Positions 42,105 to 53,079 of a stretch of 64,000 nt of DNA are shown here, in pieces. Each line of letters starts with the position of its first letter. The stretch's first letter is position 1. Source of the DNA: Erpobdella octoculata (taxonomy: Eukaryota > Annelida > Clitellata > Hirudinida > Erpobdellidae); the NCBI GenBank assembly GCA_963978895.1, contig OZ022239.1, forward strand, positions 37,934,330 through 37,998,329. The letters are read 5' to 3'. The translations under genes and the position numbers were made by a program. The notes under the pieces are model-generated. The model was not told where the DNA came from. It did no database searches and saw nothing but the letters and a program-made list of their open reading frames with translations.

Positions 42105-42289
42105 AAAAGTAATATTTCAAAGAAGAGCTAACTATTATTTTAAGCAATTTTCATAGGAAAATCGTCGTTTTTGGTTTACAACTTTTTATTTGTTGAACCG
42201 AAGAAAAACCAATTATAGTATACCATTAGATTCTATATTTTTAAAAAACCATCCAACGATGTATAGCACAGCCCAAGTGCACAAATTGT

Positions 42290-42530
42290 TTTATAAAAAC
42301 TTGTATTTAGGTTACAATCTCTGTTTGTGTGGCTTTCTCTGTACGCAAATCTTGCAAGTAAAATGTAACCAGTTTTTTGACTAGCTAGCAAGCTGAAACG
42401 TTCAGCATAGGTTTATATTGGATGACAATACATGATTCAATTAAAAAAAAATAATTTGAACATCTTTCGTATTTCTAAAGTTTGTGTTGAAAAACTCGTT
42501 TTTTCTTTTACTTGTTTATATTTTATTTGC
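42290..42530 (+). repeat. Copy of the foldback arm seen at 6235-6435
   Basis: Shares cttgcaagtaaaatgtaacc, gactagctagcaagctgaaa and tggatgacaatacatgatt blocks with the right arm of the 6-kb foldback. Its right side is interrupted by the next element. Confidence 0.75.
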
Positions 42531-42541
42531 ACGCCCAGCAA

Positions 42542-43586
42542 GGTAATCCTGCAGTATAGCGTCCTGAACCGATTTCGATGAAAAATTACCGGTTTTTTAA
42601 CGTAAATGATATTTAAAACATAAGTAAAGAAAATAAAGACTAATTACAACATAAATAACTAAAAAAACCAAAAATTATATCACTTTAAAACATTTAAAAA
42701 TTACTCCCGAAGTTAACGTAGTTCCCGATGAAGATCTATTTGTCAATAGCGATAGAAGTGAATCGGAATAAAAAAAATAAAAATTAAAGACATTTAAAAT
42801 AAAAAATTTAGGAAAAGAAATAAAAAAAATTATGAAAGTAAAAAAATTGAAAAATAATAGTTTGCTTTAGAAGTGCGAGTTGCGTAAGCCGCTGCATGTC
42901 TAAAACCGTTTCTTTAAATGCGGCGGTTTTTGCCTTAAGAAAAATAAAAAAACATTGAAAACAATAAATTAGCAACAGAACACCAAGAAAAAATAAAATA
43001 ATATAAAAGTAAATGTACTTGGCTGTCTTTGCGTTTTTGGTACGATTTCGATCATATTTCTTGGAACAGAAATTCTGAGTTTTAGAGGTCATGTGGCTAG
43101 CAGAACCGTTTGGAGAGCGAAAGAGCGAGCGAGAAAGTGACCAGGAAGAGAAGAGCAAGCGGGAGCGGGAAAGCAAGCGGGAAGGAAACGGGGGCAAAGA
43201 AAATGATGGGAAAACCCCGGCAACGCTGGATCCCCTGCTAGTCATAGATAAATTTCCACTCAGCACTCTGATTTTTTAAAATTTAAATGCATATTAAATA
43301 ATTAAAAATTTATAGTAACTTTTTAAAATGTATTTATTATTTTATTATGTTATTTTATTTTAATATTAACTCTTCCTTGCTTTTCATTCCTTGAATTGTA
43401 TTACTCCGCATGTCAACACTGCCTTTGGATATTTTTGCTTAAAGTCGGTTTTTAGTAAGTTTTTCTGTAAAATACTTGTTCGTAATATGTTTTGATAATG
43501 TTCTATTATATGGTTATTCTATTAAACAGTTTTTTAAACCGTTTTTTCATCGAAATCGGTTCAGGACGCTATACTGCAGGATTACC
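42542..43586. mobile_element. DNA transposon with 44-bp inverted ends, 9-bp duplication
   Basis: Starts GGTAATCCTGCAGTATAGCG; the first 44 bases are repeated exactly inverted at the right end. Identical nonamers gcccagcaa flank it (42533-42541, 43587-43595). Long inverted ends and a 9-bp duplication point to a Mutator-like (MULE) element, less likely Merlin. No transposase; a Helitron 3' remnant lies inside. The identical ends imply recent activity. Confidence 0.85.
43095..43241 (+). mobile_element. Helitron 3'-end remnant
   Basis: GAGCGGGAAAGCAAGCGGGA-type repeats followed by aaccccggcaacgctggatc and CCTGCTAG at 43241. The hairpin is partly decayed and the 5' end is not visible. Confidence 0.65.
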
Positions 43587-43595
43587 GCCCAGCAA

Positions 43596-44076
43596 TATTG
43601 CTAACTTCACACCCGTTCTTCATCGATATCGTGTTTGATTAAATAATTATTTTTGTTCATAAATGCCAGTATTACTCGGCGTATCAATGTTTAGTTTTAG
43701 TTTAGGACAGGTTTAGCAGCACTTAAGCAGCTTCAGCAAAATCCTTTTTAAGTAGCATTTCTCCGCCAAAAAACCACATAAAAAATCCAGAACAAAAACA
43801 CGTAATTGTACAGAAAAAACTAACTAAAATAAGCATATTAGTACTCACCAACAAATCAAAAAACAATCTGGAAACCAAAAAAATATAAGCGAGGCCAGTA
43901 AACATGACAATGCACTTTATGTATCCATGTTGCCTGTTTTGAAAAAAACACCAGAAAACTAATTTTAAAATTTTAAATAAACACTTTTCAACAATTAAAA
44001 ATATTTTTGTAAGAATTAAACTTTTTTGCAATTGTTTGCAACACTGGTTGAACCCATCTCCATAAAAATAACATAA
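43596..44076. other. AT-rich spacer
   Basis: A 102-codon hydrophobic minus frame at 43723-44031 has no recognised family and AT-driven composition; not called a gene. Confidence 0.4.
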
Positions 44077-44172
44077 CTAGCGGGGTTACCTGGCGTTGCA
44101 CGGGGTCTTAGAGAGTTTTCTATTTTTTTTATCTTTTTTTCTTTTCTCTTGTTTCTCTTTTCTCTCTCTCTT

Positions 44173-44248
<76 letters not shown>

Positions 44249-44265
44249 TATCTCTCTATTGAAAA
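44077..44265 (-). mobile_element. Helitron 3' end followed by (CT)n
   Basis: Minus-strand Helitron end (CTAG at 44077-44080, then gcggggttacctggcgttgc on plus). A (CT)n run at about 44161-44243 follows. The C/T-rich GCTCTCCCGCTC-type sequence at 45690-45965 is probably the rest of this element, separated by the LINE. Confidence 0.6.
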
Positions 44266-45690
44266 AAAGGTAGCAGATCTGAGGCAAGTAACTATCGTCC
44301 AGTAAGTCTCACGTGTATTATTTGCAAAGTCATGGAAAAAATCATTCAGCTCGAATTAATGAATCACATTAGACACCACAGCATTTTGATAAACAGCCAA
44401 CATGGATTCGTACAAAGGCGATCATGTCTAAACAAATTTGCTAGATTGTTTTGAAAATGTTTATACCCACTTAGACAAAGGATCCCCTGTAGACATAGTC
44501 TATCTGGATTTTGCCAAAGCCTTCGACAAAGAACCACATACACGGTTGATGAGAAAAATAGAAGCGGCTGGAATAGGAGGTAATATTCGAGGATGGATCA
44601 AAGAATGGCTAGCTGACAGAAGACAAAAAGTGGGAATTAAAGGGAATTACTCGGAGTGGAAAAGCATAAAAAGTGGAGTACCGCAAGGATCCGTTTTGGG
44701 ACCATTACTATTTGTTCTGTTCATTAACGACCTTGATTTAGGGACTTGTTCAAAGGTATCGAAATTTGCTGATGACACAAAGTTATCCATGAAAGTAGAG
44801 TGTGAGCTGGATGCTGGATGCCAATGGTCCCTAGACTGGCAAATGATGTTCAACGTAGATAAATGCTCAGTGATGCACATGGGTAAGAGAAATCAAGAGT
44901 TTCAGTATGAGATGGGAGGAATATTGTTGAAGACATTTGAAGAGGAAAGAGATCTGGGAGTTGTAGTACACAATAGCGGCAAACCATCAAGACAGTGTGC
45001 GGAAGCAGCAAAGCGAGCCAATAAGATTTTAGGATTGGTCAAGAGAACAATAATAAGTCGAAACCAGGAAATAATTATCAGACTATACAAATGTCTGGTA
45101 AGACCACATCTAGAATATTGTGTACAAGCTTGGAGCCCTGTTTTAAAAAAGGACATCGTAGTGTTGGAGAAGGTACAAAGGAGGGCTACAAAGTTGATTA
45201 AGCATTTAAGCCGGTTACCTTACGAAGAAAGATTAAAACAATGCGGCTTAACAACTCTAGAGAAAAGGAGAAGTAGGGGTGACTTGATCGAAGCCTACAA
45301 GATAATAACAGGAAAAGAGGATTTAACACCAGCAATGTTTTTTGAACAACCACCGATTCAAAGCACTAGGGGACATAGATTCAAGCTTTTTAAAAAACAA
45401 GAAAAGACTTTAAAAAAGGTTTTTTTTAGTTCTAGAGTGGTAAATATATGGAATGACTTGGACGATGACACTGTAGCATCTGAGACTACCACATTTTTTA
45501 AAGTAGCGCTATCCAGGCATGGATACTGATTTTTATGCAATTATTTATTTTTTACTAGTTTATTTATCTATTATTATCATTTATTATATTTTATTCTATT
45601 TATTATTATTTTTAATTCGAAGTGGTTGTCTATAGGCGTAAAGTCTTCTAAACCACTATAATAAACGTTATCTTATCTATCTTATCTTAT
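44266..45690 (+). mobile_element. 5'-truncated LINE
   Basis: Starts inside RT at SEASNYRPVSLTCIICK and ends with a ttatctatcttatcttat tail at about 45665-45690, as expected of CR1-like LINEs. It lies within a Helitron remnant. Confidence 0.8.
44438..45529 (+). pseudogene. CR1-like reverse transcriptase, long open part
   Basis: 363 codons open: VYLDFAKAFDKEPH, SGVPQGSVLGPLLFVLFIND, KFADDTKLSM (active-site FADD), then DLGVVVHNSGKPS and VRPHLEYCVQAW, ending HGY. These are RT palm motifs and the connection domain. One extra base near 44430 separates it from the upstream RT part (44279-44430). The endonuclease is missing. Frame and catalytic residues are otherwise preserved, so this copy is young. 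Confidence 0.85.
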
Positions 45691-45965
45691 TGTTCCCGTT
45701 TCCTACGTTTTCTCGCTCTCTTGCTCCGCTCTCCCGCTGCAGTTCTCGTTCCCTCTCTCGTTTGCTCCTCCGCTCCCAGTCGCTCTACCGTCCTTAGTAT
45801 TCTTCATGTTTCTGCTTGATTTTTCATTCCCGCTCGCTCTCTCACTCCCGCTCGCTCTTTCATTCTTTTTTTTGACAATGTTTAACGTGGCTTTTGCTCT
45901 CTCATTCCCGCTCACTCTTTCGCTCTCGCTTGTTCTCGCTCGCTCTCCCGCTCTGGTTCTTTAAA
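45691..45965 (-). mobile_element. Probable continuation of the Helitron split by the LINE
   Basis: CGCTCTCCCGCTC/TTCCCGCTCGCTC repeats in minus orientation, like the interior of the nearby Helitrons. A caatgtttaacgtggc block occurs twice (about 45875 and 45971). Confidence 0.5.
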
Positions 45966-46259
45966 GTTTGACATTGTTTAACGTGGCGTTAATCGTTAGA
46001 ATTCTAATCCACAGATTTTTTATCCAACTTTTACTCACTCGTGGGTCCATTTACACAGAACAACCAGAGGCAGTCATTTATAGGCACAAACCCACACCAC
46101 TGGCAGACGCTGGTGCAGGGAAGTCAATTTGGGGAAAGCGATCGCCCATCCTGACTTTTCAGAGGGCCCCCGGTACTAAAGTGGGCCTCCGGCAGTAAAG
46201 TGAGCCCCACGCACTTAAGTGGGCTTCCGGCACTTAAGTGGGCTTCTTCTGATTTTTAA

Positions 46260-46518
46260 GTGGCCCTTCCCGGACTTTTCAGTTTTTCAGTGAGCTCTTC
46301 GTCTGAGTTGAACTCACGATTTACACAAAATAATGATCTTCTTGCATACCCGAATTCTTTCAATTCACAATATGATGATTTCCTCTGTCGAATAAACACA
46401 CTTGCAAAGCTTTATCCAACTTTGGATATCAACCCTATCGTGGTTGTTGTTGAAGCTGGCACTGCAAAATCGTACGTTTCTTCACTGCAGAATCCTATTT
46501 TTAATTTGAAAGACTTGC
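46260..46518 (+). pseudogene. Older hAT transposase, part 1
   Basis: Plus frame MALPGLFSF through NPIFNLKDL. It stops at the left end of the hAT inserted at 46519 and resumes in the same frame after the right-hand target duplication at 48737, where the hAT dimerisation signature follows. The N-terminal parts are lost in the G-rich sequence at 46100-46260. Confidence 0.6.
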
Positions 46519-46671
46519 CATAGGCGTAGGGGAGTTTGATAAGGTGGAGGGGGGGGCAAAACCAGTCTCTGCCCGAAAAATTACAAGTAATTTGCAATCA
46601 TGACATGACCATTTCTTTGTGGCATGTATCAATAATTACACCTTTATTATAGCAAGCCTAGAAAATTTTTA

Positions 46672-48300
46672 TTAATATTGTAAAAAAAAACTAAGGCAAT
46701 ATAATATTTTGATTAAAAAAAAAGAGTTTCTGTTCTTTCGTTTGCCAAAAGTGTCTATTATTTGGTTCATCTGCAGTTGAAGGACGGAATTTGTAGCAAC
46801 ACGTTCAATGTTCATAATTGCAAGATTATTGAGTCTCTCTTGTCCCATGGTGCTACGCAAGTAGGTTTTCATCCTCCGGAGTCCAATGAGAGATCGTTCT
46901 GTAGAACATGAAGTTGCGGGAATTACAGCAAGTATGTTTACTACCTTCCAGAACACTGGAAAAACACTATTCAGGTCATAACGACACATAGTTTGGACAA
47001 GATCTGTAGCAGTCTCAAATTTCTTGAAATCTTTCTCAAGCGTTACAACAGAGCTGGATTCCTCTATAAATTTTAAAATAATTTTTTTTTCACTTTTAAT
47101 AAGATCCAGGTCAATGCCGTAGTGTTCAGAAACAATGTTATAACTCTTTTGTTCTGGATATGCTCTGAGAACAACATCTCCTAGCGCGCAAAGAACATCT
47201 TGATTTTTTTTGCAAAACGTGATTTCAGTTCAGTCGTCACTATATCCAGACTTGAGTAATAAGCCGAAACACGGTAATAGTCTTGCTCAGATTTAAAATG
47301 TTGATCACCACCACTTCTTTCGCCCACCAGTGCCTGTAGTCGCTGAGATGGCTTCTTGGTCCGTGGCTTTTGTGCCTCCTTAAAAGTTAAATTTCTGTTT
47401 GAAATACATTCTTTAACTTCATTTCTGACAATCTTAGTGCGCTCCCATAACTCATTAAAAGAATTGTCATTTCTGCAGTCAAGCAAAGTTTTTATAGTAA
47501 GTTCGCCTGTTTTCCTTGCTGTGATGACATCCATAGTTTTTGACTGAAAATAGGTGCACAAGCTGCTAGTCATTGATAAGATAATTTTAAGTAAAATCAG
47601 CCCAAAAACAAAGTTAAAATCACAAACTGCATTAAGCAGCGCAGAGCTGTCGGAATATGTTTTAACATCTCTTTCGTTTAGTAACAACAGTAGAGTAGAA
47701 ATGATTCTGGGTAGTTGACTATCAACTGCTTTAACTGCCTCCTAACGGCATGACCACCTGGTTTTGCTCTGTGATTTTAAGTTAGTAATCGGGGACGAAC
47801 TATCATCAAGTATGATATTCACAAAAATGGCGTGGCGTTTTGGACTAGCTTCAATGAAGTTGTAAAGGCTCTGAATGGTACCGAGCGCATTCCGAAGTAG
47901 TTCCATTTGTGTCATTCTGTCTTGTAGTGCAAGATTTAGCAGATGCCCGTAACAATGAACATACATCGCCATAGGAGAAGTTTCTTTCATTCGGTTAGCC
48001 AGTCCACGATGAATGCCACTCATATTTGCTGCACCATCAAAGCACTCGCCAACAACATCACTTAGCACTAAGTCTATTTCCTCAAAAACGGATTTTACCA
48101 ATGTATAAAGTGACTCTCCATCCGTTGAACAAGTTGTATAAAATCCAATAAATGATTCTTTAGTGTTTCCATCATTGACATAGCGAAGACAAAAACTTAT
48201 TTGTTCAAGTCTGCTAATATCAGACGTTTCATCTAGTATGATAGATATTGGACCACTTGATCTAGCCTCTGATGTAATCAACGATCGAACATGTTTTGCA
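46672..48300 (-). pseudogene. hAT transposase (DUF4371/ZMYM1-like)
   Basis: Three minus-strand frames in order: 47742-48281 (ISIILDETSDISRLEQISFC, then GECFDGAANMSG and CYGHLLNLALQD, the DUF4371 catalytic core with its Asp residues); 47181-47687 (middle, helical insertion); 46672-46989 (LAVIPATSCSTERSLIGLRR, STMGQERLNNLAIMNIE, dimerisation). Breaks occur at about 47740, 47180 and 47000. The N-terminal zinc-finger region is replaced by a TA array at 48305. Confidence 0.8.
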
Positions 48301-48303
48301 GCA

Positions 48304-48304
<1 letters not shown>

Positions 48305-48360
<56 letters not shown>
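48305..48360. repeat. (TA)n microsatellite
   Basis: About 28 TA units at the 5' break of the hAT transposase. Confidence 0.95.
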
Positions 48361-48361
<1 letters not shown>

Positions 48362-48365
48362 CCCC

Positions 48366-48668
48366 GGCGGCAAATGCGTTATTTTTTCAACGTTGACAGG
48401 CATCCGCTTGCCCGAAAAATTGAGCATGTCAAGTTGTGTGATTTTATTTCATAAGCTCCGCAGAGTCACTTTTATTTGATTCAGCAAATGCGTTATTTTT
48501 TCAAGGTTTAGAGGCAGCCGCTTGCCCGAAAAATTGAGTCACTTTCATTTGATTCCATCTTGAAATTTAACGAGAATAAGAGTTTAATAAGTTATTCGCT
48601 TATGAAAAGCGGCAAATGCGTTATTTTAGCAACGTTGAGAAGCCTCCGTTTGCCCGAAAAATTGAGAG
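48366..48668. repeat. Three spaced copies of a 58-bp repeat at the hAT end
   Basis: Each copy has ggcaaatgcgttatttt then ccgcttgcccgaaaaattga; starts at about 48367, 48483 and 48610. Subterminal repeats of this kind are often transposase-binding sites in hAT elements; that role is inferred. Confidence 0.75.
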
Positions 48669-48736
48669 ACACAAAAATTTGGGGGGGGGGGGGGGCATTT
48701 GCCCCCCCTGCCCCCCGTATCCTACGCTTATGTATG

Positions 48737-48962
48737 AGACTTGCGTTTTCACTTAACAAAAATTTCAAGTGCATTTTGCAATATGATTCGTCTTGCACAT
48801 CTCGTTTTGACCTTGCCTGTTACTTCGGTAGAAAACGAACAAAGGTTTAGCTGCATGAAAAGAGTTAAAACTTATATCCAAACTCGCTGTGGCGATGAAC
48901 CTTTTTTTTTGCTCGTACTGGCTATTCTACAAGAAGAAGTTGAGCGAGTTAACGTCAGATAA
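48737..48962 (+). pseudogene. Older hAT transposase, part 2 (C-terminal)
   Basis: In frame with 46260-46518. Carries LVLTLPVTSVENEQRFSCMK and VKTYIQTRCGDEPF, the dimerisation region, ending REVN-like before TAA. Confidence 0.75.
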
Positions 48963-49194
48963 AATATTAATTTTTTTTTAAATACTACGTTTTTGTGAAC
49001 TAAAAAAAAGAAAATAATTTTTTTCTGGGCTGGGTGAAAAATGACTTGATGGAGGCATCGTTTAATTGTAGACATATGTATAACGAACAATCCATAATTT
49101 TTTAAAACTTAAAAGGTGGGACGCCTTTTGCTCAAACTAACCATCTGTTATTTTTCAAACAGGATAGAACGTTTTTTTTAATATAAATATAAAA

Positions 49195-49295
49195 GTGTTC
49201 GGGTTCGTGTCCTGGTTTCAAAATGAAAAACCTTCGAATACGGGCTGGATTCGGGTTGGGTTTGGATCGAGTTTGGGTTGAGTTTGGGTAGTACA
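49195..49295 (-). mobile_element. Fragment of the TAGGGATGTC/CCCGAA hAT family
   Basis: TTCGGGTTCG and GGGTTTGGATCG-type repeats ending gggtagtac, as in the right arm of 36405-37884. Confidence 0.5.
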
Positions 49296-49679
49296 ATTTT
49301 CATAATTTTGGAAATGCGCCGGAGAGTGATCATAGCGCTAATATATATTTTATTATTGGCTAAACGGGTTAAGTGAAATATTGGGAAGTTCTGTGTTACA
49401 ATAATAAACAACATAAGTACTACAGTATTTTAAATACTTATGTTTTTCAATATTGTTTTTAATTTAATTTTATTTTCCTAAAATCTGTTTAAAAGTAGCT
49501 CTTTTTCTTAAATTGGTCTGGTCTAGCATTACATATAAGCGTCGGTTCTTATCGTAACAGATTCTGTAACTACAACATAAAATAAACGGTTCTTAACTGC
49601 CCTCAAATTGTTTATTTGAGGTTTAAAATATTAAACAAAACTATACTTAAAGGACGCTTTTGTCAAAAGTTAGATCCAG
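49296..49679. other. AT-rich spacer
   Basis: No gene or repeat recognised. Confidence 0.4.
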
Positions 49680-49892
49680 TCATTAAAACATATGTTGTAA
49701 AAGGTAAAAAGGTAAAGGTCATGAGACCTAGGGGGTCGCTACATGAAATATATACAACTCAGTACTCATTTATCGACCAGTTAAGAATGAAAGACTGAGT
49801 TGACCTGAGGAAATATGAGTTAGTCAGTTCCTTGTTCAAGAAAACTACTTGCCCAAACCTGGAATCGAACCCGGGTACTAGGGATACCAAGG
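49680..49892 (+). repeat. SINE-like sequence with tRNA B-box-like motif
   Basis: ggaatcgaacccgggtacta (49861) is the complement of a GGTTCGATTCC B box; before it, ttgttcaagaaaactacttgcccaa-like and gagtt repeats resemble the central domain of metazoan SINEs. There is no matching A box at tRNA distance, so this is not a tRNA gene. Confidence 0.45.
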
Positions 49893-50225
49893 CAGTGGCG
49901 TTGCGAAGGGGTAGGGAGGGGCATCTGCCCCGTGCGCCAGGCTTTGGGGGCGCCAAAAAACAAAAGGAAAGACAACAATTTCACCAAAGTTTAGTCATTT
50001 TTGAACATGTAAAACTTGTAAAATTAACAAATTGTATTTTGCACTATTTCACACAAGTGATTTCCAAAATTTTCTTGGGAGGGAGCTCACCGAGCCCCAA
50101 ATACGGCTCAGGCGCTTTCAGTTCTCTCGGTTTTGATCATTCAAATACGTAAGATGACAGTGGAAGATGGGGGCGCATTTTTTATACCTATCCCCCGGGC
50201 GGCAGATACCCTCGCTACGCCACTG
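49893..50225. mobile_element. hAT MITE, CAGTGGCGT ends
   Basis: Ends CAGTGGCGTTGCGAAGGGG and, inverted, CAGTGGCGTAGCGAGGG, followed by atctgcc blocks on both sides. 333 bp, no coding capacity. Inserted at the end of the SINE-like sequence. Target duplication not clear. Confidence 0.6.
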
Positions 50226-50569
50226 TTGAGGCCGTTCTCTAAACTACTAGACAAACTCGTGCCACAAGATTAGTTGTTGTTAGTGTGATAACTTATTTTT
50301 AAGGATTGGTATTATATTTTACATGTATTTATTTGCAAAAAAATTTCAGTTCGGGAAGATCCGCCAAGTGGTAAAAAAATTAGCTAACTTTTCTGACTTA
50401 CGTGATCATAATTAAACGCTATTTATCTACCCATTTATTAACCAGCGTTCTATCTAAGCGCTACTCATATATTGATTGAATCATACTGCAAAAAAATGTT
50501 GTTCGTGAAACAAAATGCCTCAAAATGATTTTTAATACTAGATTTCATTAGGTGTACCAAGTTTTGAAA
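50226..50569. other. AT-rich spacer
   Basis: No gene recognised. Confidence 0.4.
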
Positions 50570-50831
50570 ACTCCGGGATTATGTTTAAAATTTTAAAGCT
50601 CGGTTTTCAGGTTTTAATTTTTTTAAACACCGGTTCGGGTCGGGTCTCTCATTTTCAAAATTTCGGGTGTCGGGTTTCTCTTTATCAAAAATTCGGGGTT
50701 GGGTTCGGGTTTTGATTTTCAAAAAGTTCGGGTCGGGTTTCACGTTTCCAAAAGTTTGGGTTCGTGTTTCAAAAAATGGCCGGGTAGTACCGAACTTTGG
50801 GTTTCGGGTCGGGTACCCATGACATCCCAAG
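50570..50831. mobile_element. hAT family fragment (CCCGAA type), right end
   Basis: TTCGGGTCGGGTTTC-type repeats ending cgggtacccatgacatccca, the same end as 36405-37884 inverted. The other end is missing. Confidence 0.6.
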
Positions 50832-50924
50832 TAAATATTTTTTAATTTATTTAATTATTAAAAATAAAAAAATAATTTATATAATTATTTATTATTATCA
50901 TTATTATTATTATATATAAATTAA

Positions 50925-51496
50925 TTTGCCATATATAGCAAATCTTCACGCAAAAACGTCTTACACAAACGTGGGCTATTATATCATAAATATATGAAAA
51001 GATACGTGTTTCACCATTTTTTAACAATTTGGTTTACACGACCTCAAATGTGGGGTGTGAAATATGGTTATTTGTTTTTTAGAATAACCCAAAAACTGTA
51101 AGTGCTACAGATGTAAAAATTAATTTTTAGTATCTACTTGAAAAATAAAGATATACGTGTTTTACCAATTTTTGATAATTTGGTTTCCAGGACCTCAAAT
51201 GTGGGTGGAAAAAAGAATATTTGATTAAAAACTCCAAAACTAAAAATGTAAAAGTTTTGCAGTTTAGTACCGAGATTATTCTTACAAAACTAGAGATATC
51301 CCGTCAAAAATGACTAAATTTTTTAAAATTTCATTATTTATTATTTTATTTAACGATTGCAGCACCACCTTTTTATCTTTAGGGCTGAGAGTGTACAATT
51401 GCGAAATCAGTTTTAATATTAAATAAATTATTATTAAAATGTTGACCTTACATAAATTATATAAAAAATTATATAAAATATATATATATTTATTAA
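50925..51496 (+). mobile_element. Helitron-family fragment preceding H7
   Basis: Contains one to two of the 170-bp units (from about 50998) and a segment (51340-51490) similar to the sequence just before Helitron H1 (2460-2630). Its start (aatttgccatatatagcaaa) recurs at 52925. Boundaries are unclear. Confidence 0.5.
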
Positions 51497-52914
51497 TCTA
51501 TATATATATATAAAAACATGTCCTGACTGACTGACTGATAATCAACGCTGAGCTCAAACGCGTCATCCTAGGAACGTGAAATTTAGAACTTATATTACTT
51601 TTATTGCGTAAGCATCCACTAAGTAAGGATTTTTGAAAATTTTTTGCTCCTGAGGGGAAGAAACTGGAAAACAAACTTTTTTCTAAAACAATGTATATCT
51701 CGAAAACCAAAACGAGGAGATTTTGAAATTTGGTATATGGATTCTTCTTGAAAAATAAAAAGATACGTGTTTCACCATTTTTTGAAAATTCGGTTTCCCG
51801 GACCTCAAATGTGGGTTGGAAAATTAGGTTATTTGGTTTTTAAATTAGCAGCTAATCAAAAACTGTGAATGCTACCGGAGTAAAAATTAATATTTAGTTT
51901 TTACTTTAAAAATAATGAAATACGTGTTTTAGCATTTTTTTAAAATTTGGTTTCCAGGACTTCAAATGTGGGGTGGAAAATAGGGTTATTTGTTTTTTAC
52001 TCAAAAACCGTAAATACCACAGATGTAAAAATTAATATTTAGTATCTATTCTAAAAATAAAGATATACGTGTTTTACCATTTTTTACAAATATGGTTTCC
52101 AGGACCTTAAATGTGGGGTGGACAATAGGATTACTTGGTTTTTAAAGTAGCTGCTACTCAAAAACTGTGAATGCTACATAAGTAAAAATTAGTATTTAGT
52201 TTCTACTCTAAAAATAATGATATACGTGTTTCACCATTTTTTGAAAATTTGGTTTCCAGGACTTCAAATGTGGGGTGAAAATAGGGTTATTTGGTTTTTA
52301 AAGTAACTGCTACTCAGCAATTGTAATTGCTACAGATGTAAAAATTAATACTTAGTATCTACTCAAAAAAAAGAAGATATACGTGTTTCACCATTTTTTA
52401 AAACTTTGGTTTCCATGACTTCAAATGTGGGGTCAAAATAAAGGTTATTTGATTTTAAAATAACTGCTACTCAACAACTGCAAGCATTACAGATGTAAAA
52501 CTTAGTATTTTGAGGTTTTGTGCCGGTTAAAAGTAGCTGAGTCCAGTTTATCACCGGTCGGGCCAAGCCGTTATTTTAGGGTCTTTTTACGGACCATGCT
52601 AAACCTTGAATCAAGGTGGTACGGGCCGAGGTTTTTCACTAAGCATATAGACATTTCAGTGATTTTAGGGTCTTTAGACGGGCCGGGCCAAACCTGAAGT
52701 CAAGGTGGGACGGGCCGAAGTTTTTCATCAAGTATATAGAATTTCTAGGCCTGTAAAAACGGGCCGGGCCCAAATTAGACGGGCTGTGCCGGGCCAGAAA
52801 TTTTGGTTTTGAAACGGACTGGGCTAAGTTGTCGACGGGCCGAGCCGACACCTATGGATTCACGGTTCAAATTCTCTAATTTCATGTGAGCTAAGCCGCT
52901 ACGGGCACTGCTAG
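51497..52914 (+). mobile_element. Complete non-autonomous Helitron (H7)
   Basis: TCTATATATATATAAAAACA start, short GACT array, about four 170-bp units, GGGCCGGGCC-rich part, and GCACTGCTAG end at 52914; A before, T after. Closest sibling of H1. Confidence 0.85.
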
Positions 52915-53079
52915 TGTTATATATAAACTAATTTACCATAGATAGCAGATCGTCACACAAAAACATCTTACACAGACACGGGCTATGATATATATAAATA
53001 ACAAAATAATGTTTTAATAAGTTTTGAAAATTTGATTTCCAGGACTTCTAATGTGATTAAGGAGCAAACAAGAACGGCG

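Larger units (their letters stand above)
46519..48736. mobile_element. hAT transposon inserted in another hAT
   Basis: Ends CATAGGCGTAGG and, inverted, CATACATAAGCGTAGG (four extra bases). Identical octamers agacttgc at 46511-46518 and 48737-48744. Contains a nearly complete minus-strand transposase plus a 58-bp-type repeat near the right end. Confidence 0.85.

Noticed and set aside
43723..44031. Hydrophobic 102-residue minus-strand frame
   Set aside because: AT-rich composition gives Phe/Leu/Ile runs; no conserved motif.
49850..49895. Possible tRNA gene (B box on the minus strand)
   Set aside because: No A box, acceptor stem or anticodon arm at tRNA spacing; better as SINE-like.
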